This document shows, one piece after another, positions 26,359-34,193 of a stretch of 42,225 bases of DNA; within the stretch, counting starts at the first letter, position 1, and each line of letters opens with the position of its first letter. Origin of the DNA: Streptomyces sp. NRRL S-37 (GTDB taxonomy: Bacteria > Actinomycetota > Actinomycetes > Streptomycetales > Streptomycetaceae); assembly GCF_000721605.1 (NCBI RefSeq), contig NZ_JOIZ01000033.1, positions 1 through 42,225 on the forward strand, read 5' to 3'. The position numbers and the translations under genes are program-made. Under the pieces are notes generated by a model. That model was not told where the DNA came from and did not search any database. It saw only the letters and a program-made list of their open reading frames with translations.

Positions 26359-27312
26359 TCAGTCCACCGTCACGTAGTCGGGGCCGGAGTAGCGGCCGGT
26401 GGCCAGCTTCTGACGCTGCATCAGCAGGTCGTTCAGCAGCGAGGAGGCGCCGAAGCGGAACCAGTGGTTGTCCAGCCAGTCCTCGCCCGCGGTCTCGTTG
26501 ACCAGGACCAGGAACTTGACGGCGTCCTTCGACGTGCGGATGCCGCCGGCCGGCTTCACACCGACCTGGACGCCGGTCTGAGCGCGGAAGTCGCGGACCG
26601 CCTCCAGCATGAGGAGGGTGTTCGCGGGGGTCGCGTTGACGGCGACCTTGCCGGTCGAGGTCTTGATGAAGTCCGCCCCGGCCAGCATGCCGAGCCAGCT
26701 CGCCCGGCGGATGTTGTCGTACGTCGACAGCTCGCCCGTCTCGAAGATGACCTTCAGGCGGGCGTTCGTCCCGCAGGCCTCCTTCACGGCGGTGATCTCG
26801 TCGTACACCTTCCCGTAGTTCCCCGCGAGGAACGCCCCGCGGTCGATGACCATGTCGATCTCGTCCGCACCGGCGGCGACGGCCTCGCGGACGTCCGCCA
26901 GCTTCACGGCGATCGGGGCGCGGCCGGCCGGGAAGGCGGTGGCGACGGAGGCGACCTTGACGCCGGAGCCGGCGACGGCCTCCTTCGCCGTGGCCACCAT
27001 GTCGGGGTAGACGCAGACCGCGGCCGTGGCGGGCGTGGTGCGGTCGGTCGGGTCGGGGCGGACCGCCTTCGCGCCGAGCGCCCGGACCTTGCCCGGGGTG
27101 TCCGCGCCTTCCAGCGTCGTCAGGTCGACCATCGAGATGGCGAGGTCGATGGCGTACGCCTTCGCGGTCGTCTTGATCGAACGGGTACCGAGGGAGGCGG
27201 CGCGCGCCTCCAGGCCGACCGCGTCGACGCCGGGCAGCCCGTGGAGGAAGCGGCGCAGCGTGCCGTCGGACGCGGTGACGTCGCTGAGAGCATGGGGTGC
27301 AGTGGTGGGCAT
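26359..27312 (-). CDS. deoC: Deoxyribose-phosphate aldolase
   Basis: Cleaves 2-deoxyribose-5-phosphate into acetaldehyde and glyceraldehyde-3-phosphate. 317 aa, longer than E. coli DeoC because of an N-terminal extension as in other actinobacteria. The Schiff-base Lys217 lies in DFIKTSTGK and the second active-site Lys253 in VGVKPAGGIRTSKDA; VIFETGEL is also typical. ATG 27312 (GTG 27318 is an alternative two codons up). The ribosome site is weak. The regulon palindrome lies 20 bp upstream, directly before a TAGATA that could be the -10. First gene of a three-gene operon with the two ALDH genes. Confidence 0.95.
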   Translation of the reverse strand: MPTTAPHALSDVTASDGTLRRFLHGLPGVDAVGLEARAASLGTRSIKTTAKAYAIDLAISMVDLTTLEGADTPGKVRALGAKAVRPDPTDRTTPATAAVCVYPDMVATAKEAVAGSGVKVASVATAFPAGRAPIAVKLADVREAVAAGADEIDMVIDRGAFLAGNYGKVYDEITAVKEACGTNARLKVIFETGELSTYDNIRRASWLGMLAGADFIKTSTGKVAVNATPANTLLMLEAVRDFRAQTGVQVGVKPAGGIRTSKDAVKFLVLVNETAGEDWLDNHWFRFGASSLLNDLLMQRQKLATGRYSGPDYVTVD

Positions 27313-27331
27313 GGTCACCAGACGAGCATAT

Positions 27332-27343
27332 CTACGCGCGTAG
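27332..27343. promoter_or_regulatory. Nucleoside-regulon operator, copy 5 (perfect CTACGCGCGTAG)
   Basis: Perfect palindrome between deoC (leftward) and the PH-domain gene (rightward). On the deoC strand its last three bases run into TAGATA, a good -10 candidate, so binding would block the promoter. The rightward gene begins 81 bp away and could also be affected. Confidence 0.82.
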
Positions 27344-27424
27344 CGGCTGTACAGCCCCGTGGGGGATCGCGTACGGCTTCCACCGCGTACGACGTCACCG
27401 GAGGCGTCGTGCAGAATCGGGAGC

Positions 27425-28096
27425 ATGACGTCCCCCGAGCACCAGTCGCCCGACCCGGAGCCCACGAAGCCGGCCGGGTCCGAGGCACCTCAGTACAAGG
27501 ACCGCGTCCACCGCTCGCTCGCGGGCATCGTCGGCGGTGTGCTGCTGCTCGCCGTCGTCGGATGGCTCGGTGTCGACGCGGTGTTCGCCGGCGAGGGCCG
27601 CACCCCCTGGCTGGCCCTCGCCGCGATGCTCCTCCTCGTACCGCTGATCGTCGCCTACACCCTGCGTCCCGCCGTGTACGTGAACGACGACCGGCTGCGC
27701 GTCCGCAACCCGTTCCGCTTGATCGTGCTGCCCTGGGGCCAGGTCGCCGCGCTGCGGTCCAGTTTCACCAACGAGGTCCTCACCGCGTCCGGCGCGAAGT
27801 ACCAGCTCTGGGCCCTGCCGGTGTCGCTGCGGGCCCGCAGCAAGGCGAACCGGCAGGAGGCGCGGGCCGCCGCGCAGGTGGTGCGCACGGGCGGCGACCG
27901 GCGCGGTGCGGGTGCCTCGGAGGGGCCCCGGCGGCACGAGAGCGACCGGGCGATGGACGAGATGCGTGAGCTGCACGAGCGGCGGCAGGACGCCGAGGCC
28001 GCGCAGGGCGAGGTGACCGTGCGGTGGGCCTACGAGATCGCGGCGCCCGCCGTCGCGGGGGCGGTGCTGCTGGCGGTGCTGCTGGCCATGGGGTGA
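27425..28096 (+). CDS. PH-domain-like membrane protein
   Basis: A 223-aa membrane protein of the bacterial PH-domain type. A hydrophilic N-terminus of about 30 residues precedes two helices (IVGGVLLLAVVGWLGVDAVF and LALAAMLLLVPLIVAYTL). Then comes a PH-like domain with VYVNDDRLRVRNPFRLIVLP and WGQVAALR, a charged linker and a last C-terminal helix. ATG 27425 is chosen as the first start after the deoC operator region. Function unknown; actinobacterial homologues are annotated only as PH-domain proteins. It interrupts the run of nucleoside genes on the opposite strand. Confidence 0.82.
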   Translation: MTSPEHQSPDPEPTKPAGSEAPQYKDRVHRSLAGIVGGVLLLAVVGWLGVDAVFAGEGRTPWLALAAMLLLVPLIVAYTLRPAVYVNDDRLRVRNPFRLIVLPWGQVAALRSSFTNEVLTASGAKYQLWALPVSLRARSKANRQEARAAAQVVRTGGDRRGAGASEGPRRHESDRAMDEMRELHERRQDAEAAQGEVTVRWAYEIAAPAVAGAVLLAVLLAMG

Positions 28097-28104
28097 GGGG
28101 ATGA

Positions 28105-28130
28105 CGTGGGGCGGGCGGGCCCGCCCCACG
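28105..28130. terminator. Bidirectional terminator between convergent genes
   Basis: An 11-bp stem (28105-28115 with 28120-28130) with a 4-nt loop lies between the convergent ends of the PH-domain gene and the phosphomutase gene. Confidence 0.8.
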
Positions 28131-28160
28131 CGGGGGTCCCTCAGATCACGCCGGGCTCCC

Positions 28161-29795
28161 TCAGATGCCCGCCGCCTCGGACAGGTCCTGCTTGATCCTC
28201 GCGAGGAGCGCCGTCGCCTTCGCGCGGGCCTCGGGCAGGCCGGCCCTCGTGGCGACCGGGACCACCACCTCCAGGTAGCACTTCAGCTTCGGCTCCGTGC
28301 CGCTGGGGCGGACGACGACCCTCGCGCCGTCCAGGGTGTAGCGGAGGCCGTCGGTGGGCGGGAGGGTCTTCGTGCCCCGGGTCAGGTCCTCGGCCCCGGT
28401 GATGCGCAGGCCGGCCAGCTCCGTGGGCGGCTGCTCGCGCAGGCGGCGCATCGCGGAGGCGATCAGGCCGAGGTCCTGTACGCGGACCGAGAGCTGGTCG
28501 GTGGCGTGCAGACCGTGCTCGACGGCGAGGTCGTCGAGCAGGTCGAGGAGGGTGCGGCCCTCGGCCTTCAGACCGGAGGCCAGTTCGGTGAGGAGGAGGG
28601 CCGCCGTGATGCCGTCCTTGTCGCGTACGCCGTCCGGGTCCACGCAGTAGCCGAGGGCCTCCTCGTAGCCGTAGCGCAGGCCCTCCACCCTGGCGATCCA
28701 CTTGAAGCCGGTCAGCGTCTCCTCGTACGGGAGGCCCGCCTTCCCGGCGATACGGCCGAGGAGGCTCGACGAGACGATCGACTCCGCGAACGTGCCGGTC
28801 GCCCCGCGGCGCACCAGGTGGGCGGCGAGCAGGGCGCCGACCTCGTCGCCGCGCAGCATGCGCCAGTCGGCGCCGTCCTTGACGGCCGCGGCGCAGCGGT
28901 CGGCGTCCGGGTCGTTGGCGATGACCAGGTCGGGATCGGTCTCCCGGGCCTTCGCGAAGGCCAGGTCCATCGCGCCGGGCTCCTCCGGGTTGGGGAACGC
29001 GACGGTCGGGAACTCCGGGTCGGGGTCGGCCTGCTCGGCGACGAGGACGGGCTCCGGGAAGCCGGCCCGCGCGAAGGCGGCGAGGAGGACGTCCTTGCCG
29101 ACGCCGTGCATCGCCGTGTAGACGGTGCGGGCGGTGCGGGGGGACCCCTCGGCCAGGACCGCGTCCGTGCGGGCGAGGTAGGCGTCCAGGACGGTGTCGT
29201 CGAGGATCTCCCAGCCCTCGGTGGGACGGGGGACCGTGGTGAGCGAGGCCACGGCCTCGATCTCGGCGGCGATCTCCGCGTCGGCCGGGGGGACGATCTG
29301 GGAGCCGTCGCCGAGGTACACCTTGTAGCCGTTGTCGCGGGGCGGGTTGTGGCTGGCGGTGACCTCCACTCCGGCGACGGCGCCGAGGTGCCGGATGGCG
29401 AAGGCGAGGACGGGGGTGGGGAGGGGGCGGTTCAGGACGGCCGCGCGCAGTCCGGCACCGGTCATGACGGCGGCGGTGTCCTCGGCGAAGTCACGGGACT
29501 TGTGGCGGGCGTCGTAGCCGATGACGACCAGGCCGTCGGTGTGGCCGTGCTTCCTCAGGTACGCGGCGAGGCCGGCGGCCGCGCGGATGACGACGGAGCG
29601 GTTCATGCGCATCGGGCCCGCGCCGAGCTCGCCCCGGAGGCCGGCGGTGCCGAACTGGAGGGTGCCGCTGAAACGGGCGGCGATCTCGGCGTGGTCGCCG
29701 GCGTCGATGAGGCGGGCGAGTTCCTCGCGGGTGTCCGGGTCGGGGTCCTCGGCGAGCCACGCCTGGGCCTGTGCGATGAGGGCGTCGTCGTGCAC
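28161..29795 (-). CDS. Alpha-D-phosphohexomutase-family enzyme, probable phosphopentomutase
   Basis: A 544-aa phospho-sugar mutase (PmmB-type). Phosphoserine loop TASHNPP with Ser148; metal-binding DPDADR at 295-300 (Asp295, 297, 299); sugar-binding GFKWI; phosphate-binding RPSGTEPKLK near the C-terminus. Such enzymes are often annotated phosphomannomutase. Here, between purine nucleoside phosphorylase and DeoC, conversion of (deoxy)ribose-1-phosphate to the 5-phosphate is the missing pathway step, so phosphopentomutase activity is the best inference. No DeoB-type phosphopentomutase is present in the window. Start GTG 29795, with GAGAGG some 15 bases upstream. Confidence 0.9.
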   Translation of the reverse strand: MHDDALIAQAQAWLAEDPDPDTREELARLIDAGDHAEIAARFSGTLQFGTAGLRGELGAGPMRMNRSVVIRAAAGLAAYLRKHGHTDGLVVIGYDARHKSRDFAEDTAAVMTGAGLRAAVLNRPLPTPVLAFAIRHLGAVAGVEVTASHNPPRDNGYKVYLGDGSQIVPPADAEIAAEIEAVASLTTVPRPTEGWEILDDTVLDAYLARTDAVLAEGSPRTARTVYTAMHGVGKDVLLAAFARAGFPEPVLVAEQADPDPEFPTVAFPNPEEPGAMDLAFAKARETDPDLVIANDPDADRCAAAVKDGADWRMLRGDEVGALLAAHLVRRGATGTFAESIVSSSLLGRIAGKAGLPYEETLTGFKWIARVEGLRYGYEEALGYCVDPDGVRDKDGITAALLLTELASGLKAEGRTLLDLLDDLAVEHGLHATDQLSVRVQDLGLIASAMRRLREQPPTELAGLRITGAEDLTRGTKTLPPTDGLRYTLDGARVVVRPSGTEPKLKCYLEVVVPVATRAGLPEARAKATALLARIKQDLSEAAGI

Positions 29796-29849
29796 GGTCG
29801 GTCGGCCTCTCTGAGTTCGTCGACTGTCAGGGTTGCATGCCTGTGGCGC

Positions 29850-29912
29850 CGGCCCCGCGCGAAACGGTGACGGCGCCACGCGAAACGGGTACGGCGCCAC
29901 GGGAAACGGTGG
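29850..29912. repeat. 21-bp tandem repeat, three copies
   Basis: Copies at 29850-29870, 29871-29891 and 29892-29912, of the form CGGCGCCACGCGAAACGGTGA with a few changes, plus a degenerate fourth half. They fill the gap between the purine nucleoside phosphorylase stop and the mutase start. The length is a multiple of three, but no gene is supported across it. Confidence 0.8.
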
Positions 29913-29924
29913 CGGTGCCGCGCC

Positions 29925-30749
29925 CTACAGGCGTCCGAGCACCTGGGCCAGCAGGGACCCCATCCGCGTCGCGGAGTCCCGGCCCGCCTGGAGGACCTCC
30001 TCGTGGTTCAGCGGCTCGCCCGTCATCCCCGCGGCCAGGTTGGTGACCAGGGAGATGCCCAGGACCTCCGCCCCCGCCTCCCGCGCGGCGATGGCCTCGA
30101 GGACCGTCGACATGCCGACCAGGTCCGCGCCGATCACCCGGGCCATCCGGATCTCCGCCGGAGTCTCGTAGTGCGGGCCGGGGAACTGGGCGTAGACGCC
30201 CTCCTCCAGCGTGGGGTCGATCTCCTTGCACAGCGCCCGCAGCCGCGGCGAGTACAGATCCGTGAGGTCGACGAAGTTCGCGCCGACGATCGGCGAGGTC
30301 GCCGTGAGGTTGATGTGGTCGCTGATCAGGACCGGCTGACCGGGACGCATGCCCGCGCGCAGACCCCCGCAGCCGTTCGTCAGGACGATCGTCTTCGCCC
30401 CGGCGGCCACGGCCGTACGGACGCCGTGGGCCACCGAGGCGACCCCGCGTCCCTCGTAGTAGTGCGTACGGCCCAGGAACACCAGGGCCCGCTTCGCACC
30501 GATGGCGTACGAGCGGATCTTGCCGCCGTGACCCTCCACCGCCGGCGGCGGGAAGCCGGGCAGCTCGGTGACCTGGAGCTCGGCCTCGGGCGTGCCGAGG
30601 GCGTCCACGGCCGGGGCCCAGCCGGAGCCCATCACGAGGGCGACGTCGTGGGTCTCGGCGCCGGTGAGTTCGCGCAGGCGCGCGGCGGCGGCGTCGGCTG
30701 CGGCGTACGGGTCGCCCTGGATGTCGTCCGGAAGAAGAGAAGCGTTCAC
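29925..30749 (-). CDS. punA: Purine nucleoside phosphorylase (trimeric type)
   Basis: Phosphorolyses inosine, guanosine and their deoxy forms to base plus (deoxy)ribose-1-phosphate. 274 aa, the size of trimeric PNPs (PunA, sometimes labelled DeoD). Motifs: VMGSGW near 39, GRTHYYEG at 93-100, the signature region [23 protein letters not shown] at 193-200, VGMSTVLEA at 211-219 and base-contacting Asn237 in LVTNLAAG. Start GTG 30749. The perfect operator is 24 bp upstream. It may be co-transcribed with the mutase through the tandem-repeat gap. Confidence 0.94.
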   Translation of the reverse strand: MNASLLPDDIQGDPYAAADAAAARLRELTGAETHDVALVMGSGWAPAVDALGTPEAELQVTELPGFPPPAVEGHGGKIRSYAIGAKRALVFLGRTHYYEGRGVASVAHGVRTAVAAGAKTIVLTNGCGGLRAGMRPGQPVLISDHINLTATSPIVGANFVDLTDLYSPRLRALCKEIDPTLEEGVYAQFPGPHYETPAEIRMARVIGADLVGMSTVLEAIAAREAGAEVLGISLVTNLAAGMTGEPLNHEEVLQAGRDSATRMGSLLAQVLGRL

Positions 30750-30773
30750 GCGACGAGGGTAGCCGGTAATCGC

Positions 30774-30785
30774 CTACGCGCGTAG
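30774..30785. promoter_or_regulatory. Nucleoside-regulon operator, copy 6 (perfect CTACGCGCGTAG)
   Basis: Perfect palindrome 24 bp before the purine nucleoside phosphorylase start. The only other nearby gene end is the stop of the GGCT-like gene, transcribed in the same direction, so punA is the likely target. Confidence 0.82.
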
Positions 30786-30838
30786 ATGTCGGAGTGAACG
30801 GGTTGCCGATCGTTGTCCTGTCGTTTCCCCCGAGAAGG

Positions 30839-31279
30839 TCAGCAGGGACGCTTGCGGAGTTCCATCACATAGTCGTGGGGCGCGCCCGCGGACTCCGCCG
30901 CGTCGGCGATCTCGCCCAGGTAGCGGGCCGCGGGGAGGCCGCCCTCGTAACCGTTGAGGACGTACGTCCAGGCCGGCTCCTCGCCGTCCAGGGTGTGCAC
31001 GCGCACCCGGGTGCGGCGGTAGAGGTCCAGGTCGCCCGCGCCCTCCCAGCGGTCCAGGGGCTCCTCGTCCATCGGGGCGATGTCGTAGAGGGCGACGAAG
31101 ACCGCCGAGATCGGGTCCTCCACCAGCGTGGCCAGCGCGCCCTCCCCGCCCAGGTGCTCACCCCCGAACGTCAGCCGCCACCCGTTCAGCCAGCCGGTGG
31201 CACGCAGCGGCGAGTGCGGGGCGCGGCGGGACATCAGCCGCGCGTCGAGATGGGCGGCGTACGCGGCGTAGAGCGACAT
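30839..31279 (-). CDS. Gamma-glutamylcyclotransferase-like (GGCT/AIG2) protein
   Basis: A 146-aa protein of the GGCT/AIG2-like fold. The N-terminus MSLYAAYAAHLDARLMSRR takes the place of the family's YGSN motif. LATLVEDPISAVFVALYDIA in the middle and PMDEEPLDRWEGAGDLDLYR carry the acidic residues expected at the active site. The C-terminal ELRKRPC tail includes a Cys. The substrate is uncertain; the first motif is clearly divergent, so classic gamma-glutamyl cyclisation is not assured. ATG 31279 has no recognisable ribosome site and may be leaderless. Its ATG is 98 bp from the divergent flavoprotein gene. Confidence 0.75.
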   Translation of the reverse strand: MSLYAAYAAHLDARLMSRRAPHSPLRATGWLNGWRLTFGGEHLGGEGALATLVEDPISAVFVALYDIAPMDEEPLDRWEGAGDLDLYRRTRVRVHTLDGEEPAWTYVLNGYEGGLPAARYLGEIADAAESAGAPHDYVMELRKRPC

Positions 31280-31377
31280 GGGGGAAGGGTACGGCAGCGG
31301 GAACGGGCGCCACCTTCGGTAACGGGGGAGCCACGGCCGAGGCCCCCGGGCGGTCGCACGGTGAAGTGTGCGGGACA

Positions 31378-32826
31378 ATGGAGTACGTGACTCGGATCGT
31401 GATCATCGGTGGCGGACCCGGCGGATACGAAGCGGCGCTGGTCGCCGCACAGCTCGGCGCGGAGGTGACCGTCGTCGACTGCGACGGCCTGGGCGGGGCG
31501 TCGGTGCTCACCGACTGCGTGCCGTCCAAGACCCTGATCGCCACGGCCGAGGTGATGACCACCTTCGACTCCTCGTACGAGGAACTGGGCATCATCGTCG
31601 CCGACGACACCCCGCCCATGGAGCAGGCCGCCCGGGTGGTGGGCGTGGACCTCGGCAAGGTCAACCGGCGGGTGAAGCGGCTCGCGCTGGCCCAGTCCCA
31701 CGACATCACCGCCTCGGTGACCCGGGCCGGCGCGCGCGTGCTGCGCGGCCGGGGCCGGCTGGAGGGCATGCAGGCGCTCGACGGATCGCGGAAGGTCGTC
31801 GTCCGCGCCGCGGACGGGACCGAGGAGACGCTCACCGCCGACGCCGTGCTGATCGCGACCGGCGGCCACCCGCGCGAGCTGCCGGACGCCCGCCCCGACG
31901 GCGAGCGCATCCTGAACTGGACCCAGGTGTACGACCTGGACGAGCTCCCCGAGGAGCTCATCGTGGTCGGATCCGGTGTCACGGGCGCCGAGTTCGCCGG
32001 CGCCTACCAGGCGCTCGGGTCGAAGGTGACGCTCGTCTCCTCGCGCGACCGGGTGCTGCCGGGCGAGGACCCGGACGCCGCCGCCGTGCTGGAGGACGTC
32101 TTCCGCCGTCGCGGGATGAACGTCATGGCGCGCTCGCGGGCCCAGTCCGCGAAGCGGGTCGGGGACCGGGTGGAGGTGACGCTCGCCGACGGCCGCGTCA
32201 TCACCGGCTCGCACTGCCTGATGGCCGTGGGCGCCATCCCCAACTCCGAGGGCATGGGCCTGGAGGAGGCCGGGGTCCGGCTGCGCGAGTCCGGCCACAT
32301 CTGGACCGACAAGGTCTCCCGCACCACGGCTCCCGGCGTCTACGCCGCCGGCGACGTCACCGGCGTCTTCGCGCTCGCCTCGGTGGCGGCGATGCAGGGC
32401 CGTATCGCCATGTACCACTTCCTGGGCGACGCGGTGGCCCCGCTGAACCTCAAGACGGTCTCGTCGAACGTCTTCACCGACCCCGAGATCGCCACCGTCG
32501 GCTACTCCCAGGCCGACGTCGACGCCGGCAAGATCGACGCCCGCGTGGTGAAGCTGCCGCTGCTGCGCAACCCGCGCGCGAAGATGCAGGGCATCCGCGA
32601 CGGCTTCGTCAAGATCTTCTGCCGCCCGGGCACCGGCATCGTGGTGGGCGGCGTGGTCGTCGCGCCGCGCGCCTCGGAACTCATCCACCCCATCTCGATC
32701 GCGGTCGACAACAATCTGACGGTGGAACAGATCGCGAACGCCTTCACGGTCTACCCCTCGCTGTCGGGCTCGATCGCCGAGGTGGCACGGCAGTTGCACA
32801 CCCGGAAGGCCGGCGCGGAGGCCTGA
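31378..32826 (+). CDS. NAD(P)H-quinone dehydrogenase (LpdA/Rv3303c-like flavoprotein)
   Basis: A 482-aa member of the pyridine nucleotide-disulphide oxidoreductase family. FAD-binding GGGPGGYEAAL is at the N-terminus, NAD-binding VVGSGVTGAEFAGAY near 200, second FAD motif GVYAAGDVTG near 320, and the dimerisation domain follows. The redox site reads GGASVLTDCVPSK, so the first Cys of the usual CxxxxC pair is missing and disulphide exchange is not possible. This is the M. tuberculosis LpdA (Rv3303c) type, an NAD(P)H quinone reductase, not lipoamide dehydrogenase. ATG 31378; GTG 31390 is an alternative. A hairpin follows. Confidence 0.92.
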   Translation: MEYVTRIVIIGGGPGGYEAALVAAQLGAEVTVVDCDGLGGASVLTDCVPSKTLIATAEVMTTFDSSYEELGIIVADDTPPMEQAARVVGVDLGKVNRRVKRLALAQSHDITASVTRAGARVLRGRGRLEGMQALDGSRKVVVRAADGTEETLTADAVLIATGGHPRELPDARPDGERILNWTQVYDLDELPEELIVVGSGVTGAEFAGAYQALGSKVTLVSSRDRVLPGEDPDAAAVLEDVFRRRGMNVMARSRAQSAKRVGDRVEVTLADGRVITGSHCLMAVGAIPNSEGMGLEEAGVRLRESGHIWTDKVSRTTAPGVYAAGDVTGVFALASVAAMQGRIAMYHFLGDAVAPLNLKTVSSNVFTDPEIATVGYSQADVDAGKIDARVVKLPLLRNPRAKMQGIRDGFVKIFCRPGTGIVVGGVVVAPRASELIHPISIAVDNNLTVEQIANAFTVYPSLSGSIAEVARQLHTRKAGAEA

Positions 32827-32838
32827 TGGTCCGAAACG

Positions 32839-32868
32839 ACAGCCCTATACCACTTGGTGCAGGGCTGT
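32839..32868 (+). terminator. Hairpin after the quinone dehydrogenase gene
   Basis: ACAGCCCT (32839-32846) pairs with AGGGCTGT (32861-32868), with further pairing possible inside (ACCA with TGGT). It lies 12 bp after the stop and ahead of the DeoR gene; no T tract follows. Confidence 0.6.
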
Positions 32869-32878
32869 GCGAACAACT

Positions 32879-32910
32879 TCTGCTATTCAGCGCAAACTGC
32901 TGAAAGCAGA
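32879..32910. promoter_or_regulatory. Inverted repeat upstream of the DeoR regulator
   Basis: TCTGCTATTCAGC (32879-32891) and GCTGAAAGCAGA (32899-32910) are inverted repeats with a single-base insertion in one arm. They lie 26 bp before the GTG of the DeoR gene, a natural place for autoregulation. The sequence is notably AT-richer than its surroundings and unrelated to CTACGCGCGTAG. Confidence 0.55.
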
Positions 32911-32936
32911 CGGTCGTCGGCGTTACTGTCAGTTTC

Positions 32937-33878
32937 GTGTTCGCTGCAGAACGTCGCCAATTGATCCTCGAAATGGTGCGAGCGAACGGGGCCGTGTCGC
33001 TCCGTGAGCTCGCCCGCGTCGTCCAGACCTCCGAAGTGACCGTACGGCGGGACGTGCGCGCGCTGGAGGCAGAAGGACTCCTCGACCGCCGGCACGGCGG
33101 TGCGGTACTGCCGGGCGGTTTCACGCGAGAATCCGGTTTTCCGCAGAAGTCACATCTCGCGACCGCCGAGAAGACCGCGATCGCCGACCTCGCCGCGAAC
33201 CTCGTGGAAGAGGGCGAGGCCATCGTGGTCGGCGCGGGTACCACCACGCAGGAGCTGGCCCGCCGGCTGGCCCGGGTGCCCGGCCTCACGGTCGTCACCA
33301 ACTCGCTGCTGGTCGCCCAGGCGTTGGCCCACGCCAACCGGGTGGAGGTGGTGATGACCGGCGGTACGCTCCGCGGCTCGAACTACGCCCTGGTGGGCAG
33401 TGGTGCCGAGCAGTCCCTGCAGGGGCTGCGGGTGTCCCGGGCGTTCCTCTCCGGGAGCGGCCTCACCGCCGAGCGCGGGCTGTCCACGTCCAACATGCTG
33501 TCGGCGTCGGTCGACCGGGCACTGGTCCAGGCCGCGGCGGAGGTGGTGGTCCTCGCGGACCACACCAAGCTCGGTACGGACACGATGTTCCAGACGGTGC
33601 CCACGGATCTGATCACGCGGCTGGTGACCGATGAGCCGGCCGGGCACGACGACCGGGCGGCGACCGAGTTGCAGGCGCTGGCCGATCAGGGCGTCCAGAT
33701 CGCTGTCGCGGGGGCGGGGGGCGAGGGGGGCTCGCCGGGGCGTCAGCGCCGGGACGTCCCTCTTCCCGGGCCGCGGCGGCAGGGGCCCGGCGGGCTGCGT
33801 ACGGCTGTGGCGCTGGGGGCGGCGGAGTCGGCCCAAGGGGCTGAGCGGGCGCGGGTGGCGGACTTGCGCAGGCGCTGA
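32937..33878 (+). CDS. DeoR-family transcriptional regulator
   Basis: A 313-aa DeoR-type regulator. The N-terminal winged helix (ERRQLILEMV, then VSLRELARVVQTSEVTVRRD and GLLDRRHGGAVL) is followed by the DeoRC sugar-phosphate sensor (TAEKTAIADLAANLVEEGEA, VVTNSLLVAQAL, VVMTGGTLRGSNYALVG, LADHTKLG). The core ends near residue 255; about 55 further residues are Gly/Arg/Pro-rich and unusual. Start GTG 32937 lacks a ribosome site, so leaderless translation is possible. It could sense (deoxy)ribose phosphates, but its own promoter has a different inverted repeat, so control of the nucleoside regulon is only a hypothesis. Confidence 0.9.
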   Translation: MFAAERRQLILEMVRANGAVSLRELARVVQTSEVTVRRDVRALEAEGLLDRRHGGAVLPGGFTRESGFPQKSHLATAEKTAIADLAANLVEEGEAIVVGAGTTTQELARRLARVPGLTVVTNSLLVAQALAHANRVEVVMTGGTLRGSNYALVGSGAEQSLQGLRVSRAFLSGSGLTAERGLSTSNMLSASVDRALVQAAAEVVVLADHTKLGTDTMFQTVPTDLITRLVTDEPAGHDDRAATELQALADQGVQIAVAGAGGEGGSPGRQRRDVPLPGPRRQGPGGLRTAVALGAAESAQGAERARVADLRRR

Positions 33879-33967
33879 CGGCTCCGTTCGGGGGTGGGTT
33901 TGCGTCACCCTCGCGCTTACTGGGTGACCCCGTTGGTGTGAGCCGGCGGTGAGTTGCGCGGGCCGGC

Positions 33968-34139
33968 GCTTGCGGGGGGCCTCCCCCACTCTCGACTCCG
34001 CTCGATCGGGAGGTACCCCACCACCCACCTGCGCCGCCCTGGGGGCACCTCCCAGGCTCTTCAGGCACTGAGGGAGGCACGACTGCCCGCGGTGAGCGCG
34101 GCGTAGCCGCCTGCGGCCCCGGCCCACCCACCGGCCGTG
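33968..34139. repeat. Non-coding repeat-rich stretch after the DeoR gene
   Basis: The 315-bp gap 33879-34193 has no gene. Stretches such as GGGGCCTCCCCCACTCTCGA and the GGCTCTTCAGGCACT block resemble, from memory, dispersed Streptomyces intergenic repeats. Several inverted pairs exist, including CGCCTGCGGC (34108-34117) with GCCGCAGGCG (34175-34184). Confidence 0.5.
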
Positions 34140-34177
34140 GGCGCTACGCGCACCCCTACCAGGGTGAACGTAGCGCC
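34140..34177. terminator. Terminator between convergent deoR and accA2
   Basis: GGCGCTACG (34140-34148) pairs with CGTAGCGCC (34169-34177), with an inner CACCC/GGGTG pair. It lies 17 bp from the accA2 stop on the opposite strand. The left arm looks like half of the regulon palindrome, but this is part of the hairpin. Confidence 0.7.
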
Positions 34178-34193
34178 GCAGGCGTCAGACGTG

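Noticed and set aside
29833..30171. Plus-strand ORF across the 21-bp repeats
   Set aside because: It runs antisense into punA; the repeat length being a multiple of three keeps the frame open without implying coding.
34143..34153. CTACGCGCACC as a seventh regulon operator
   Set aside because: Only the left half matches, and the bases are the arm of a terminator hairpin between convergent genes, not a promoter.
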